Of a stretch of 64,000 bases of DNA, positions 10,019 to 23,497 are shown one piece after another; position 1 is the stretch's first letter; the number at the start of each line of letters is the position of its first letter. Source of the stretch: Scolanthus callimorphus (Eukaryota > Cnidaria > Anthozoa > Actiniaria > Edwardsiidae). Where the stretch lies: NCBI GenBank assembly GCA_033964015.1, contig JAWWUD010000052.1, positions 62,001 through 126,000 on the forward strand. Direction: 5' to 3'. The notes under the pieces were generated by a model that worked only from the letters and a program-made list of their open reading frames with translations, was not told the DNA's origin and did not search any database. A program made the translations under genes and the position numbers.

Positions 10019-11006
10019 GTAAGTTTGGTCGTCATAATAGAAATGTGATCGTTATCTTTTTTCTCCCGTCATGAATGTTGTTGGCAGCTTATCTTGAGAA
10101 GGCCATTTTGAAAAACCACCTGCAAGCCGGAAAGGCAAGTCGCCATGGTGATCAGGTTGAATTTTTTGGTAAAAAATATTGTCGCCATTGACGACCATAT
10201 GGTCAAAATGTCGTGAGCTGAATTGGATGACGTGATCTGAAATTAGAGAATGCCCAATCTGAGGTGGTCTATTCACAACCCGCCATCGATATTGTTTTCA
10301 AAGTCTCAGTGGGACTAAGGCATCCAGTGTGGCGACTTTTGTGTCATGTGACTGTCTCTAACCTTGTCGAGATGATTCGTATTTCTAATTTAGACCATTG
10401 GATGAAAATCCATCAACATAGCTGGAAAGAGTGACTTTAACATAAGGAAACAATGAGAAACTTCAAAGTTTTGGGGCAAAATCACTTCAAATTACGAATT
10501 GGCAATTTTTAAATAACTTCATGTTTAGGTACTATCTAACGCAACCAAGCAATGTAGGGCGACCTGATTTTCCTTATCCCAGCTTGTCTTACAGTTGTGA
10601 ATATTTCAATCAATTTGCGTGCTTTTCGGCGCGTTTGATGTACACCCTGGAGTTAATAAAGAGACCCGTGGGAAGAGTTGAGACTTCCAGTAGATAATTG
10701 CGGTAGATTGTCCGACCAACTTAACTATTTAGTGCGATGCACCATCTATAAGGTGGAGTAAAAACGTTGTTCCCACGGTTTAATGGTAACACAAATCGGT
10801 TTAAATGCCTGAGAAATAGTGAGATAAATGCGATACTCATAAACAGTTCCGGCTGAGTTGTGAGATTCGGATGAATGACTAGAGTGTATGCTGTTTCGTT
10901 ACCTGTTTCCTTAACCGGAAAACCTATTGCCTTTCTGTTACACAAATATCGAGCAAATGTAGCCCGTAATTCCTCCAACCTCTCCTTGTCTAGCGGTCGT
11001 GCATTT
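10019..11006. other. Unassigned stretch
   Basis: Frames of 74 and 85 codons on the minus strand (10052-10276, 10721-10978) match nothing recognised. I see no repeat or RNA gene. Confidence 0.3.
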
Positions 11007-11129
11007 AGCCTACTCTGGCTCCTGAGATCACATAAGATCTCCTAAGATCGCCTAAAATCGCCCAAGATCACAACATGAAATATAAAAAAATATAGAAGAT
11101 TACGGCAATCTTAGGAGCCGGAGTAGGCT
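11007..11129. repeat. Foldback element with internal short repeats
   Basis: AGCCTACTCTGGCTCCTGAG and its inverse, CTTAGGAGCCGGAGTAGGCT, form the ends. The left arm continues into four 10-11 bp units of the form CTAAGATCGC. Confidence 0.7.
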
Positions 11130-11170
11130 GTTTCGACGCTTAGAATTCCCTCACGATGAGGAGAAGACCC

Positions 11171-11260
11171 TTTCTCTATTTCTTTCTTTCTTTCTTGCTC
11201 ACTTTCTTTCTCACTTTCTTTTTCACTCACCTTCTTTCTTTCTTTCTTTCTTTTCTTTTA
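11171..11260. repeat. Polypyrimidine (CTTT)n microsatellite
   Basis: Mostly TTTC units interrupted by TTGCTCAC and TCACTTTC words; almost pure pyrimidine on the plus strand. Confidence 0.8.
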
Positions 11261-11262
11261 AA

Positions 11263-13827
11263 CTGTTCCTAGGCACGTATTTTCGTGAGAAATTATTATT
11301 GGTACACTTATTCACAGTTGAAGATAAAAGATGAGAGAGATTTGTTAACCAATAAATACGTTTGCTAACTTAACCAACTCGTTGTTGACAGTACATGAGG
11401 TCGGATGTTGAATAAAAGGGTGGTTTTGGTGGTTTTAGTCTAACAATAGTAATATGCTGCAATACACCTTTGCTAACCCAATTCCGCTAAACTCAAGGAA
11501 ACAACTGCTCATGCGTTTTAGTGGGCTTGACTTCAGATAAATGCCTCGCATCAAATATATAACCTATGTGTTGTGTTTATATTGTCTAAATATAATTTTA
11601 CCGGTGTTATATCAATTTGAGTGCGTACTGTCTTTTGCTAGAGACAATTAAAACCAATACATTTTACCCACTTTAATCCTAAATTATCTTATTATAAAGT
11701 ACGAGAAGTTAATCTATGCGTTTATTAAGTGGATAATTGTTTTTTACTCATTTCTAGTAAGGTTACACTATGAAACTAATGCTCTATTGTTAAATCTTCC
11801 TATGCAATGATGAAATAGAAGATAACATTTTTACTCACTTAGTTTGAAATTTGCTTTTGCATGATATCTTTCACTTCCCAAAAGTAAAGTTTGCCAGTTT
11901 TAATTTTGAGTTAGAAGAGGCTTTCCATTGAGTAATATTAAGGGGATACTTGAATTTGTCATTTCTTTAGATACAGACCTGGTTAAGGATTAGTAAAGGC
12001 CGAACGCAACTCGCGAATAATACTTTCCACTTCTCCCCTTGTTCCCTGACTGACTTAAAAGACCTCAGGCGAGTGTTTAAGTACTGCATCCACCCAGCAG
12101 TCTAAATACTTCATTAGAGATACAATCCCTAATTGGAATTTAATGGTCTCGATTGCATGGGACGTGTAACGCCGATTAGCAAAGTGTTTTAATTCATGGA
12201 GTATTCAAAACACTAATTGAGTTTTGAGTTTCTGAATGGATTAGGGAGGATTTTAAGGTTTGTTTCATTACAAAGTCGTGTTTTAGATATCAAATGTATC
12301 GCAGGATAAGCCGTCAATAATCACTGAATGGGAATTTCTTATGGTCTTCAACAGCTGTTCTCAATTGCTCATATAGCGACGCAATATACCCGTGTTGCTG
12401 TTCGTCAGAAGCCACAATATTAACCAAGCACCGCGAATGAATTTGAAGAAAAGTGGGATTTTACAAAAGCGAAAAGAAAGAAAAGGATTTTGTTTTTGAA
12501 TTCTTTAAGCATAACCTCCGCAAAATTACAACATCGCATTTATGGTATTTGTCAGAAAACGTCTAGAAGCGATCTACTAGTATTGCGGAGGCGGGAGAAT
12601 AGCCATTACCCAATAGGTGCCTTTGTTTTAGATCTAGCAAGGCCCCTCGGTTCACTGCCAAATTATAATATGTCGATCTTATCATTTAAAACTAATGAAC
12701 GAGAAAAGACAACGAAATACGAACTGTAACACACACCAAAGGAACGAGTTAGGTAACCTTGAAACTGAGTTTTAAAAAGCGGATTTAAAAGTGTCAATTG
12801 AATAGCAATTTTTGAAAACCCGCTAGAAAAGATCGTTAATCGCATTAGGAATTTAAGGCTGATACTTTGACGCTTTTATTTATAAAGACTTGCTAACGGA
12901 GGGTACAAGAAAGGAGGGTAATAGTTCGGAAGCTGATTGTTAGCGATGAAATAGTGCTCGCAAAAAAAGGGGTTCTCGTCAGTCTGGGATACTGTCGGAT
13001 GAAAAAAAAAACATTTTCCGCCTATGCTGAGCCGTGTGATTTGCCATGTCCTGTATTCTGCTTATGTTGTCTTATATCCGCGCTCTTTACGAAAATGAAA
13101 GAAAAAAAAAAACACAAGAAAATACCCATCCTATATAAAAGTCGTGTGCGCATGCGCTGTTTTTGGCAGAAAATATTTTTTTCGTACAGATCTGACGAGA
13201 TTAAAGCACCTGGTTTATTCACTTTCGTTCGGTTTAGTGTTCTTTATTATTGTTATTTAAAATAATAATAATTGTTTGTATGTTTTTTTCCTATTTCAGC
13301 CGAATGGTCTGTGAAAATCTGTTGTATTTTCCGTCAAGTTTTTTTGAAATCGGCAATAAAACAGTAGATTTGTTGTGATAGCCACTACCTAAAAACAGAC
13401 ATGTTTTGAAAACGATAGCTGCACCTTGCAGGAACAAGAACATGCAAAGTTTTTTTGCTGAGTACACTACCAACCAAAAAGATAAGGGAATCCGCGAATA
13501 TTCTGACGGCCAGTCAGTGTGGCGGTCGTTTTTTTTAAAGCCGATGTCATGAGACTAATATTTGTCACACATTTTGTCTAAACTATATTCTCTCCGATGC
13601 CGCCCCGATGTAAAACTCTGTTTTAAAATACATAATATACTATGTAGACATTGATATTATTGCATTTTTTAAATATTATATAATATAATGCTTTATCAGG
13701 ATTTCGGTCACTGAGAAATATCGTAATTCGCACATGTGAAAAATTACGATAATGCCCATTACTGCGAATTCATCCAATCGAACATTTTTCATAAACATAG
13801 TATTAACCATGTTTATATAATGAACGG
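11263..13827. other. Long stretch with no assignable gene
   Basis: Only short, AT-biased frames (60-103 codons) occur, none recognised. I saw no internal duplication or strong hairpin. It may be intergenic or intronic. Confidence 0.35.
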
Positions 13828-13972
13828 AATAATACATGGACGCTTGGAGATATGAATGTTTTCTTATCGTGTTCAATTTTGATATCTCACTCGTTCGCTG
13901 CGCTCACTCGTGATATATCAAAATTTGAACACTCGAAGATAAATTCCATATCACCGCCGCCCATGTATTATT
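13828..13972. repeat. Long foldback element
   Basis: AATAATACATGG at the left pairs with CCATGTATTATT at the right. The inner arms TCAATTTTGATATCTCACTC and GAGTGATATATCAAAATTTGA (one base offset) also pair. The loop contains TTCGCTGCGCTCA, the same kind of loop word as the palindrome at 27715-27849. Confidence 0.65.
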
Positions 13973-16799
13973 TTCCATGTAAAAACCAATATTTGTTGTT
14001 TAGTTAAAATTAGATTTTTGTTTCCTCGTCCATCACGCCACACTCCGACAGTAAATTTATTTCACTTACACGCCTTGATAATAGCACGAAAAAATTATTT
14101 CGAGGTGCAATTATGTAGGAACTACTTGGAAATATATCGTAAAAACAGTCATATAAGAACTGAACAGGTTCTTATATTTTAAGATAGTTTCCACAATTCA
14201 GACTAATAGGGTTCTTAGAAGCTGTCGTAGTGAAACCATTGGCAGGCATACTGTACTACTAATAGTACAATGACATGTACAATATTGGCTTATGCCTGTA
14301 CTTTAAACAATAAAAATATTTGCCTTGTTTGCAAAACAATCACACTAGGGCAAAAGTTATGGGTTGTGTATGTTATGCTTGTAATGCAGAATTTTGAAGA
14401 TTGGTAGGAGTGAGAGCCTATTTTTCTTTGTCAAAACACTTATAAAGACAGATTGTTTTTAGTGATTCGAGCAACGTGTGACCAAAAATCTAGTTTAGTT
14501 TGTACAAAACCTATTAATTTGCTTTATTTTAGTATCTTTTCAAAGGTTTGCATGTACGTAGTAACTCTTATTATTTCCATTTCGAAATCTTATTTCGACC
14601 TAATAAAATACTTTTATATGCAATATTATTGGGATTTGTATAAAATTTCACGTTTGATATGCAATTTTTCCTATGAAAGTACTCCAGGTGGTGAACTTCG
14701 AAATTTAATTTCTCCTCTTTCCATGAGTGTTTTAATGGCATAACGATTCACAGTAAATGCTTACATGTAGTTCTTCCAAATCAAGCCAAGAGGTTCAAAA
14801 CTTTTGAGTACCTCGATTTTTTGCCCACTAGTAAAATCTCTCTTTATTACTCATCGCCAAACGTATTGCAGGCGTTGAATTTCCTTAAAATGGCTTGAAT
14901 CTCTGAATAAAAAAACTTACTAGGAATTTGCCTCAAATGTTCTTTGTATGATCTTTGTGTTGCAACTTGAAAAATATAACAAATATAACAAAGGGACATT
15001 TATGCTCTTGAATTTTCAGGATTTACCCTTTAAATGTTCTTTACATGTTCTTTGTTGCAAGTCAAGAATTTTTTAGTGAACCTTGACTTGATGACTGGAA
15101 GCTTAAGACGTAAGCCATTTGAAAATCGAGTAACGATTGGAAAAAATATATATTGGAACAAAATAATTTACGTCATAGTGTAGACTTCTGTCTTACTGTT
15201 TTTGATACCTGATCGAAAAAAAAATCCTGATTTTTTTCCAAATCCATACAATTTATATAGGTTGACAGTACCATGAAACGAACATCAGCAGCCAACACCA
15301 TTCCTTCACAACTTTGAACATTTATTTCTCAGGTTTCCTTGTGAATTACTTCTCGGCGTTATCGCCAAGTCTTTATTTTATCAAGACCTTTCAAAAAAAT
15401 GCTACAAACAAGGAAATTGGTTTTGTAATACTCTATCTAAAAAGTTTTTCCACTTTTTTGTGTGTGTCAAAATTACTCGATTTGTTGGCGAATTTCCTCT
15501 TAGTGTTAGATATTTGAAATTGGAATTCAAATGTTCTTACTAGGTTGAATTCATCCAGATCTATGCTCTTAAATTGTTACCAAATCCCATTGTCAACCTG
15601 GTTCTTATAAAAATTCAACTCAGCATCCACCAAGATCGGTGTCATTCTTTTTTTTCCCATGACTATATACATTGCTATCGTTAGAATCTCCGATCGATAG
15701 CGGCATTTTTGAAACTCCAAATTCCGTTATCACAACACAAACTCAACTGACTGATTAAACCTAACGTCCCTAGAGGTTCCGCCTCACCTCGCACTATCTA
15801 TCGAGCTCCTTCAGGCCCTATTCTGTAGAGGTTCTGTAGATAAAACAATGTCTACAGTTGATGTTCGCGTTGATGAGACAGTAATTATTCTGTATCCGAT
15901 TGAAACACATTCAGGCTTGCAATATTTGTTTATATTTGAATTTACACAAATGAAGTTGGTTGTAGCTACCTGATGCTTACACGTGCCGCTATTAAAAAGA
16001 AAAACGAAATGGGATGTTTTCCTTAATAATTACGGACTTTTTATTCGGTGTTTATGCACATTTTTTTTTGTATCGCTGTAAAAGTAGCATATCAACGTAC
16101 AGTATTGCCCTAGACACAATGTCGTGCAGTGCTTGGGCATGATTTTGTAACAAAAATCGATCCCCTAATATACCAGGGCTTCTTTCAAGGGTCATCACCA
16201 AGAATGCTGATCTGCTACAAAAGCGTTTCCTAACACAGTCGAATGTGTGCTATTTAGAGAATGGAACTTCATTTTATTCACTATCAAAAGAACCCGCACA
16301 ATTTTTGTTCCTAGAGAAAAAAAAAACATTTTATTGATATTCTCTTTTATAAAGAGTAACGTGTAGCTAAACTATTCAGTTTTCGCATGTAATAAATTCA
16401 GCTATTCTATAAGTTGCTTGAAGGTGGAATATTTCAATTATACCCCGAAGTCACTTTAATAATGAAAAAAAATAAAATTGACGTTCCAATTACATTATTG
16501 TCTTTTTAAAGGAAAATAAAATAAAACTTGTCTTTGTTATAGGGGAACATGCCCGCGAACCGGTGAGTAGCGAGTAGAGGTGATCTTTCTTAATTCAACA
16601 AATATATTTTTAAGAAACCTGATTATCGCATCTTTGATGCGGAAATCAATTTTTTTTTTGGCGGAACCTTTGTCGAGAAAGCAATTCCAATCACTGTATC
16701 TTAAATAAGATAAATCAATATTAAAACATATGTCCAACACACTAAAACAGTGTTGAACTCTAAATTTAGCAAAACAATATGACAAACTAGTAACTAAAA
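13973..16799. other. Long stretch with no assignable gene
   Basis: Strongly AT-rich. Frames at 14453-14743, 15314-15517 and 16537-16908 are open but have the low-complexity, aromatic-rich look of random AT-rich sequence. Confidence 0.35.
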
Positions 16800-17265
16800 A
16801 ACATCGGCAACTAATAGGTATCTTGAAATAATGATCCTCTAACGTGTCAAACTGATAACCAAGGAACCATCTTACAAAATATATGTAAATTGCGCTCTTA
16901 GATTTCATTTGATTTTCTTAAAATTTTGTCTACAGACAGACAGACAATACAATACAATACAATACAGTATAAGTTTATTTTTTTACAGACATCAAGGAAA
17001 CGTTCATTTTACAAAATAGATTGAAGGCGAAGTTGCTTATGCTTTGTCATAAGCTAAATCAGCTGACAGCTGAACATGTAAGCAACCTATTAAGGGTACC
17101 TTGAATGATGATCAACTAATGTGTCTAACTAATTACCAAAGGACCGTTTTAAAATATCTGTAAATTGCGCACTTCAATTTCATTTTTTTTTGTCTCCAGA
17201 CTGACATCAAGGGAAAGTTTCTTGATATTTCGCAAAACAGATTGAGGCGAAGTTGCTTATGGACC
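16800..17265. repeat. Imperfect tandem duplication
   Basis: Two diverged copies of roughly 200-250 bp lie head to tail (about 16800-17060 and 17073-17265). Matching blocks include TGTAAATTGCGC, GACATCAAGG and GGCGAAGTTGCTTATG in the same order. The first copy carries a CAGA run and an (AATAC)n microsatellite at about 16932-16966. Confidence 0.6.
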
Positions 17266-17357
17266 TTTAATGACCGTCATAACGTTGCTGCTAACGGTGA
17301 AGCCCAAACCCAGCTCGGATTTCAGTTGACTTTGAAATCGTAGAAAAGACATATTCA

Positions 17358-17358
<1 letters not shown>

Positions 17359-17407
<49 letters not shown>
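17359..17407. repeat. Poly-G run of 49 bases
   Basis: An uninterrupted G homopolymer that could form stacked quadruplexes. Its exact length is unreliable in most assemblies. Confidence 0.85.
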
Positions 17408-17408
<1 letters not shown>

Positions 17409-17703
17409 ACTCTGAAACTCCAGACCTTCTCAGAGACCGAAAATCCTCGTTTTTTTATGCTCTACCATCGACCTACAGTTAAAATTGTATACATCCTACC
17501 ACCTAAAGTTAGTTACCAGGGTTATCCAGTTGGTCACGATCAAAGCGGAATTGTTAATCATTAAAGGTTTTATAATAAACTGTCTTTATCACTAAATTCG
17601 GAACTGCAATTTTGATGGAAATTTGTTTGTAGGGTAGCCATAATAAAATACATACGGATCTATACGTAGAGGCCAAACGAGCGAAAAACGGTACCCTACC
17701 ACA

Positions 17704-17827
17704 GACCTGAGGAGTCCAAAAACCATACCCAATGGGGCGGTACATACCCGTATACCATATATGAGGGACCTGGGGAGCCCCAAAAACATACCCTATAGGG
17801 CGACACATACCCGCATACCACATATGA
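17704..17827. repeat. Tandem repeat, two 62-bp units
   Basis: Two units share GACCTG-GGAG, AAAAACATACCC, GCG-CACATACCCG and ATACCA-ATATGAG in the same order. The overlapping minus-strand frame (17554-17823) simply reads through the repeat because its protein is also duplicated. Confidence 0.75.
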
Positions 17828-20800
17828 GTGAGTCCGCCCGCCCCCCGGGCATATTCATTTTGTATTTAGTGCTTTAGTTGTACTCACTTTTCGCATCAAT
17901 CAGTCTATACCCATTACAAGTATGACACAAAGACACAAGGTTATATTTAAATTAAATTAATTAAATTGATTGAACTAATGAGTTGAAAGGTAATTGGATT
18001 AGTTCTCTTGTCATACGGTCATTAACCGACTAGTAACATCAACAATCATGATCCACTCAAGTAGAAAACACACGGATTTTTAGACTAATATTTTCTTTAA
18101 CACGGATTTCTCCAGGTTTTAAAACGACAAGAAAATAAATATGTTCGGCGGATGGAGAAACGATTTCAAATACTAATATTACACCATTGTCGAACAGCTG
18201 TTTCATTTTTATCCACAAATAATCACCTTGGTTCTAACTTAGTTTTGAACAAGGAATGGCATTGATACAGGTCTTGAACGTGGGAATATAACTTCGTAAA
18301 CTGTGTCGGCTCATTGTTCTTTGACTGGCTTGACAGAAAAGGTGGGACAGGTTTAAAAATGAAGAAAAAAAAACCCGGCCATCAAACAATTACTGATGCT
18401 GGTCACGTGTTTGACAATCTACTATATACTCAACGTGTTTTTAAATTTTGAATTTTCGAAATAATCCAGCGTTATTTGGCGGTTTTCCTCAAACATTAGA
18501 AAACAAAATCGGATAATTAAATGTCACTATTATTTTAGTGTCTCAAACAATCATTGAAAGCAGTTTATTGGTGCTTCCTATTGTATTGTTGAAGTATTTG
18601 CGAATCAATTTACTGCGAATTATAACTGCTGTTCGCAGATTTCCTTTGTCTGGCCACCTGCAGCGATTTTTTTTTTCATTTTTTGATGTGGCAATGTTCA
18701 TATACCTGATCCTTTGTCAACTTGGTATCATATCCTATGCTATATTTTGCTGTCTACCGTTTATTATGTTACCGGAAAAGTCTAGCCTATTTCTCCTTAA
18801 ATCCAGTTCCCATATTCAAGGAAAACGAACTCACTAAACGAATTAAAATAATTAGTAATGGTTTTACAAACAACGCTGTCTATTAATCTAATTAATGCAG
18901 ATTTACTCTCCTACTGAGTGCTGTTGCCTTTCTGTGTCTATGGTGTCGCCAAACAGTTTGAATTTTTGGGCTCATCTTCTGAACTGACGCATTGTTAGTA
19001 GCTTTTAAAGATTTAGCATTAAATATCACTTGTTAAAAGTACACTTTGCTTTCCTTCCACCCACAATTAAACCATTCAAAAAGCACTTGTGGATGACTAC
19101 CAGGTCTTCGTGCTACCAATCCAAACTACTCTTCAATGCCCTAAACCTTTTAACAATCAAAGTTGAAGATTGTATTGAACATGAAATTGCCTTTTAGGTC
19201 GCGTGTAGACAACAACTAAGACTTAGATTTAATTTGTGAAGTGTAAATGAATTTAGAGGCTTAGGTCTTTGATATTTAGTGAAGTAGAAGAGCAGCGATA
19301 ACAGGATCAACGCAAACAGATTTGTTAGCGATTTGAACGCGATCTGTGTTATAAGAAATGTAATTATTAAACATTATATCAGTAGCTTCTAAGTCTTAAA
19401 TTGATCAAGCTATCTTAAGTAAAGGTATTACTCGGGATTATTGAAACGTATAATGAATTTGAGCATTAACGATATTGTGCAGTCATGTATTTTGCTCTGT
19501 ATTTCCACCCCCACATAGTTATAATATTTTTTTTATTTACCGGGGTTATATGGCTGGAGTCGTCCACGAGTGAAAATGTCCCGAAGAAGCTATGGCTTTC
19601 AATTTCGCCAGGGCGTTGCGTACAATCTGGAGCATCTTTTCATTTCTTCCCAGGTTTTTAAACGATAACCCTCTTATTGTTCCTGGTGTGTTGTTGGGTA
19701 TTTATCAAACTTATATTTTTTAGATATGCTAAGATTACTCTTACTGTCATATCAAATGCGCAAAGTAAGTTCTTTGGTTATATTATTTGTTACCTTAAAC
19801 GCAAGATTCGAGTACTTTGCGTCCATCATTTTTTGGAAGCTTTGCCAAATATAGAAAAGATTTTAAACTTACATTAACAGGTATAATACCAATAACATCA
19901 ACGATTCTTCACCCCCGCTGGCAAAATCACAAAGTGGGCTTACACCAAGTCGTGTATTTTGTCATAACTCTCAGTTTTGACGTGAAGAAAAGCAATTGAA
20001 TACCCCGATATGACTAACGTTAATTTTTTCAAAGTAAAATAAGGTTCCTCTTTTTTTTGGCACCCTTCCTTTGCTCAAGGACGGAGTCTTACTAGTTATA
20101 AGGACGACTTGTGATGTAAAATAATTGGTAAATAGGTCAAGCAATATTTAAAAAAGTAAATTGTATGTGATTTCTGTACGAAGGATTGATGTATAATGTC
20201 ATTATATCACTCCGTTTTGCTATGCGGGACGCTGTTTCCCTCATAATAATGCTTCTAATAAGTAAACGTGAAATTAGTAACGTAGCTCATGGAGTACTTA
20301 CAATTTGTCAACGACTGTACGTAGACGAGGTCTTTACAGGGGCTCGTTAGGTAGCAATGTGGAGAAGGGAGCGACTCCAGGCTCCTTTTATTTTTTCTCC
20401 AAGCCCCACCCCTAACCCTACTCTTTAGAGTTGACGCAACATCAGGTGTCCAATACAAATTACTACTGACATATCATGTTTAGATTAAGAGCGTAATTCT
20501 GTAATGTATTGACAATCTGTAAACCGGATATCACCTAAACCACTCTACGCTATGATGTGCTCTCTCAGTCCAAAATACAGTAACATCTTGCCTTCAGATG
20601 CAAGACTAAAATCGAGTTACATCAACGTAGATATATGTCATTGATACGTACGCTAATGGTTATGTCAGTATTTAACTCTCCCCATGTGTCGTTTGGGTCC
20701 ATAACTGACCATACTGTGGTCTTAGTTGAGTAAAATCATAACCCCCGAGGGAATAGCAACCTATAATAGCCGACTCATGCCCAGTAGCACAAAGATACAA

Positions 20801-22996
20801 ATCTGGCAACAAAAACACTTCCACTTTGTCAGGGATTTTACTTATTAAGAAAGAAGCGTTACGTTAAAAATACGGGGTTTATCACTCATTTCCCGTACAG
20901 CCCCTTGGGCCTAGCATTACAGTAATCAAGATTGCAGGAAACTTTGGAGGATGAAGTTTCTCTTGTGTATGCTAGAATTCTTTATCACAGTCATAAGTGA
21001 TTACATTTTTTGTTATCGTGATAAAAAACCTGCGGACAAAACCAAAACCAAAAGGTAAACAAAGATGTTTGTATTTTTTTTCTTGGAAGTGACGTAGGGA
21101 TGTGTTATCAAATTATTTCCGAACCAAACGGTTTATACGACGAAGTGAGGTTGTTTTATTTTAAGATATCTAGTTCGTATCTTCCACCTGCTGAAAGCGT
21201 GTGTCAGAATTTCACGAGAAAGAAAGAAAGAAAATACGGAAAAGAAAATGAGCAGACTAAAGTATATATCATGTAAACCAAACCCATTGTCCTGATCATT
21301 GGACGTTGGCAATAATTGATTATTTTAATGCAGTTTGAAAATATACTCAGTATGCACAATTCATTTATCATCATTGCTCCTATCGGCCAGAGTTGTAGAT
21401 GCGGAGAGCACAGAACTAAAGGGTAAAATATATTAAATATTAGACTACGTAATATAATTGATCAGGAATGGATATGTAAAAGATATGAGAATTCAAGTCG
21501 TCATTGTGATAAACTTTGCCGTAGATTTGGATGATACATAACTTTAGCTATGGAAGTGCAAATATTACCAAGTATTTATCAACAGTAGTTATTTTCATTA
21601 TGACTATGTTTCAATTTGCAGCCGACCACAATATTTCTTGCATTTAATCAAAGTTGTATTACAAACTAGTCAACAATGTTATCGACTGTAGTAGCGTCAT
21701 TTTGTCATATTATAAGATGTGAATTGAGTCGAGGCGTAACACAGTATCATGCGTAATGTTGTTCATGTTGCCATGACCGTTATTCATAGGGTCCAAAGAT
21801 TTGGATAGCCATATTTTAGGCGCCCTACCAGGAAACCTTGTCAATTAAATAATCATATGCTTTCTATCAATATTTTTTCAATGAAGATCGAGTTGGACGG
21901 TAAGACAGAATAGAAAAGTAATTTGGCCTGTCTTGGCCCAGACATCTCCGTCCACCATGTCTAACTGTAAAAGATACACTATATTTTCTCATTGCTTCCT
22001 TTCACCTCACCTCTGTATAATAGATTACTTTTCAAAACCGGTTGAATCTGTTTGGTTAGACCATTGCGAAATGGACGTGTAGTCGTTGTAAAAGTTTGCG
22101 TTTGGAGCACTAAGATGCAAACCTAGTGGGATGGGTACGGAGTTACTAAGCATAAGTTTGTGGGCTAGTTTAGGTAGCTTATATGTGGTCAAATTCACTA
22201 GAAATGAGCTAAAAAATCGTATACGTAAACTATATATATTTCCCTGTTTTGCACGGCGCACTCTATTTTGTGCATGGACGCGCTGTCAATTCGTTCGAAA
22301 TGACGTGATCGAGCGCGCGCGCGCAAGCTCAATATCCCAATTTGAGCGAGAAAGACTAAGAAAACGTCGCTTTTTGGGATATTGCGCGAAAACAAGATTG
22401 GGCACCCCCATTTTTTATTTTACCATTATGATAAGACTATCATTTCCCTGTTATAACAAAAGTTTAAATAAATTTTAACGACAAGTTTTTGAGCTATCGT
22501 CATAAAAAGCCCTAAAATGAGGTACCAAAGAGCCTCAAATTATCACGAGCGGTGCGCACGTTTTTGCACATTTTCAAGAGTAGCGTCAACACACATCGAA
22601 AATTAAAGATTCAAATGTTCGTCCTAGGTAGTGAAGCATCCAACAGTTATGTTCAAACTTGCAAGCGAAATGGATTGCTTCATTAGTGAGTGTTTATCAC
22701 AATTTTCTTGTTTCACATAATCCTTCATAAAATAGCCCTCTAGCACTAAAAATGGGGTATGTTTGCGCCATCACAGTTTCTAAACGAACATGGACACCCC
22801 CTCTTTTTTATTTCATATTTTCATTTCTTATATCCTAAATAGTAAATAGACAAATTAAGAAAGAAATTCTACGAGAAGTTTTATTTCAGGGGAATTACCT
22901 TAAGCAACAAATTAAGGCAAATAGAGCGGATGGGAAATGGTCGCAAATTCCCCGTGTTGATTTGTAACCAGGAACTGAACTGTTTTCAAACTTTAA
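17828..22996. other. Long stretch with no assignable gene
   Basis: Frames of 60-115 codons occur but none is recognised. A short palindrome CAATATCCCAA / TTGGGATATTG spans 22331-22384 next to an alternating GCGCGC tract (22314-22322). I saw no transposon ends. Confidence 0.35.
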
Positions 22997-23497
22997 GCCC
23001 TGGCCAACGAAACGCAAGCTCACGCAAGTCGACGCAAGTTTCGCTACTTGCGTCGACTTGCGCTCGTTTGGCCACCAACATGCGATGACTTGTGTTGACT
23101 TGCGTCCACTTTGAACATCGTTTGGTCTCGTTTGGCCACCACATCGCAAGTTGATGCAAGTTTCCAATTTTCTTCGTTTTCCAAATTAACGAAGTACTAT
23201 GACCCAAATAAGTCATGAAAATGTTGCACTTATATTTCTAGCTGTTATTTACAAGAAACTGGGTGAGATTTCTTTATTTTTCTTGTCTTTTTTACCAAGA
23301 AAAACACTAGCTTCAGCGCGCGCTAGTGTTCGAAAGTGGCGTGATCATATCGTCATTAGCGCACGCAAAGCGCCAAAACAGTCAACTTGCATCAAAACTT
23401 GCATCTCGTTTGGCCACCTCAACGCAAGTGAGCGCAAGTCGACACATGTCACAACTTGTGTCGACTTGCGTGAACTTGCGTTTCGTTTGGCCAGGGC
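22993..23497. mobile_element. MITE family A copy 1 (TTAA-flanked)
   Basis: The left end is GCCCTGGCCAACGAAACGCA, preceded by TTAA at 22993-22996. The right end is the inverse, TTGCGTTTCGTTTGGCCAGGGC. Near each end are further inverted words (ACGCAAGTCGACGCAAGT, CTCGTTTGGCCACC). Copies at 57067-57450 and 39684-39915 share ends and core. TTAA at three of the five visible termini suggests piggyBac-type integration. Confidence 0.75.

Noticed and set aside
22310..22325. Z-DNA or regulatory element from GCGCGC tract
   Set aside because: Only about 10 bp of alternation; too short to argue.
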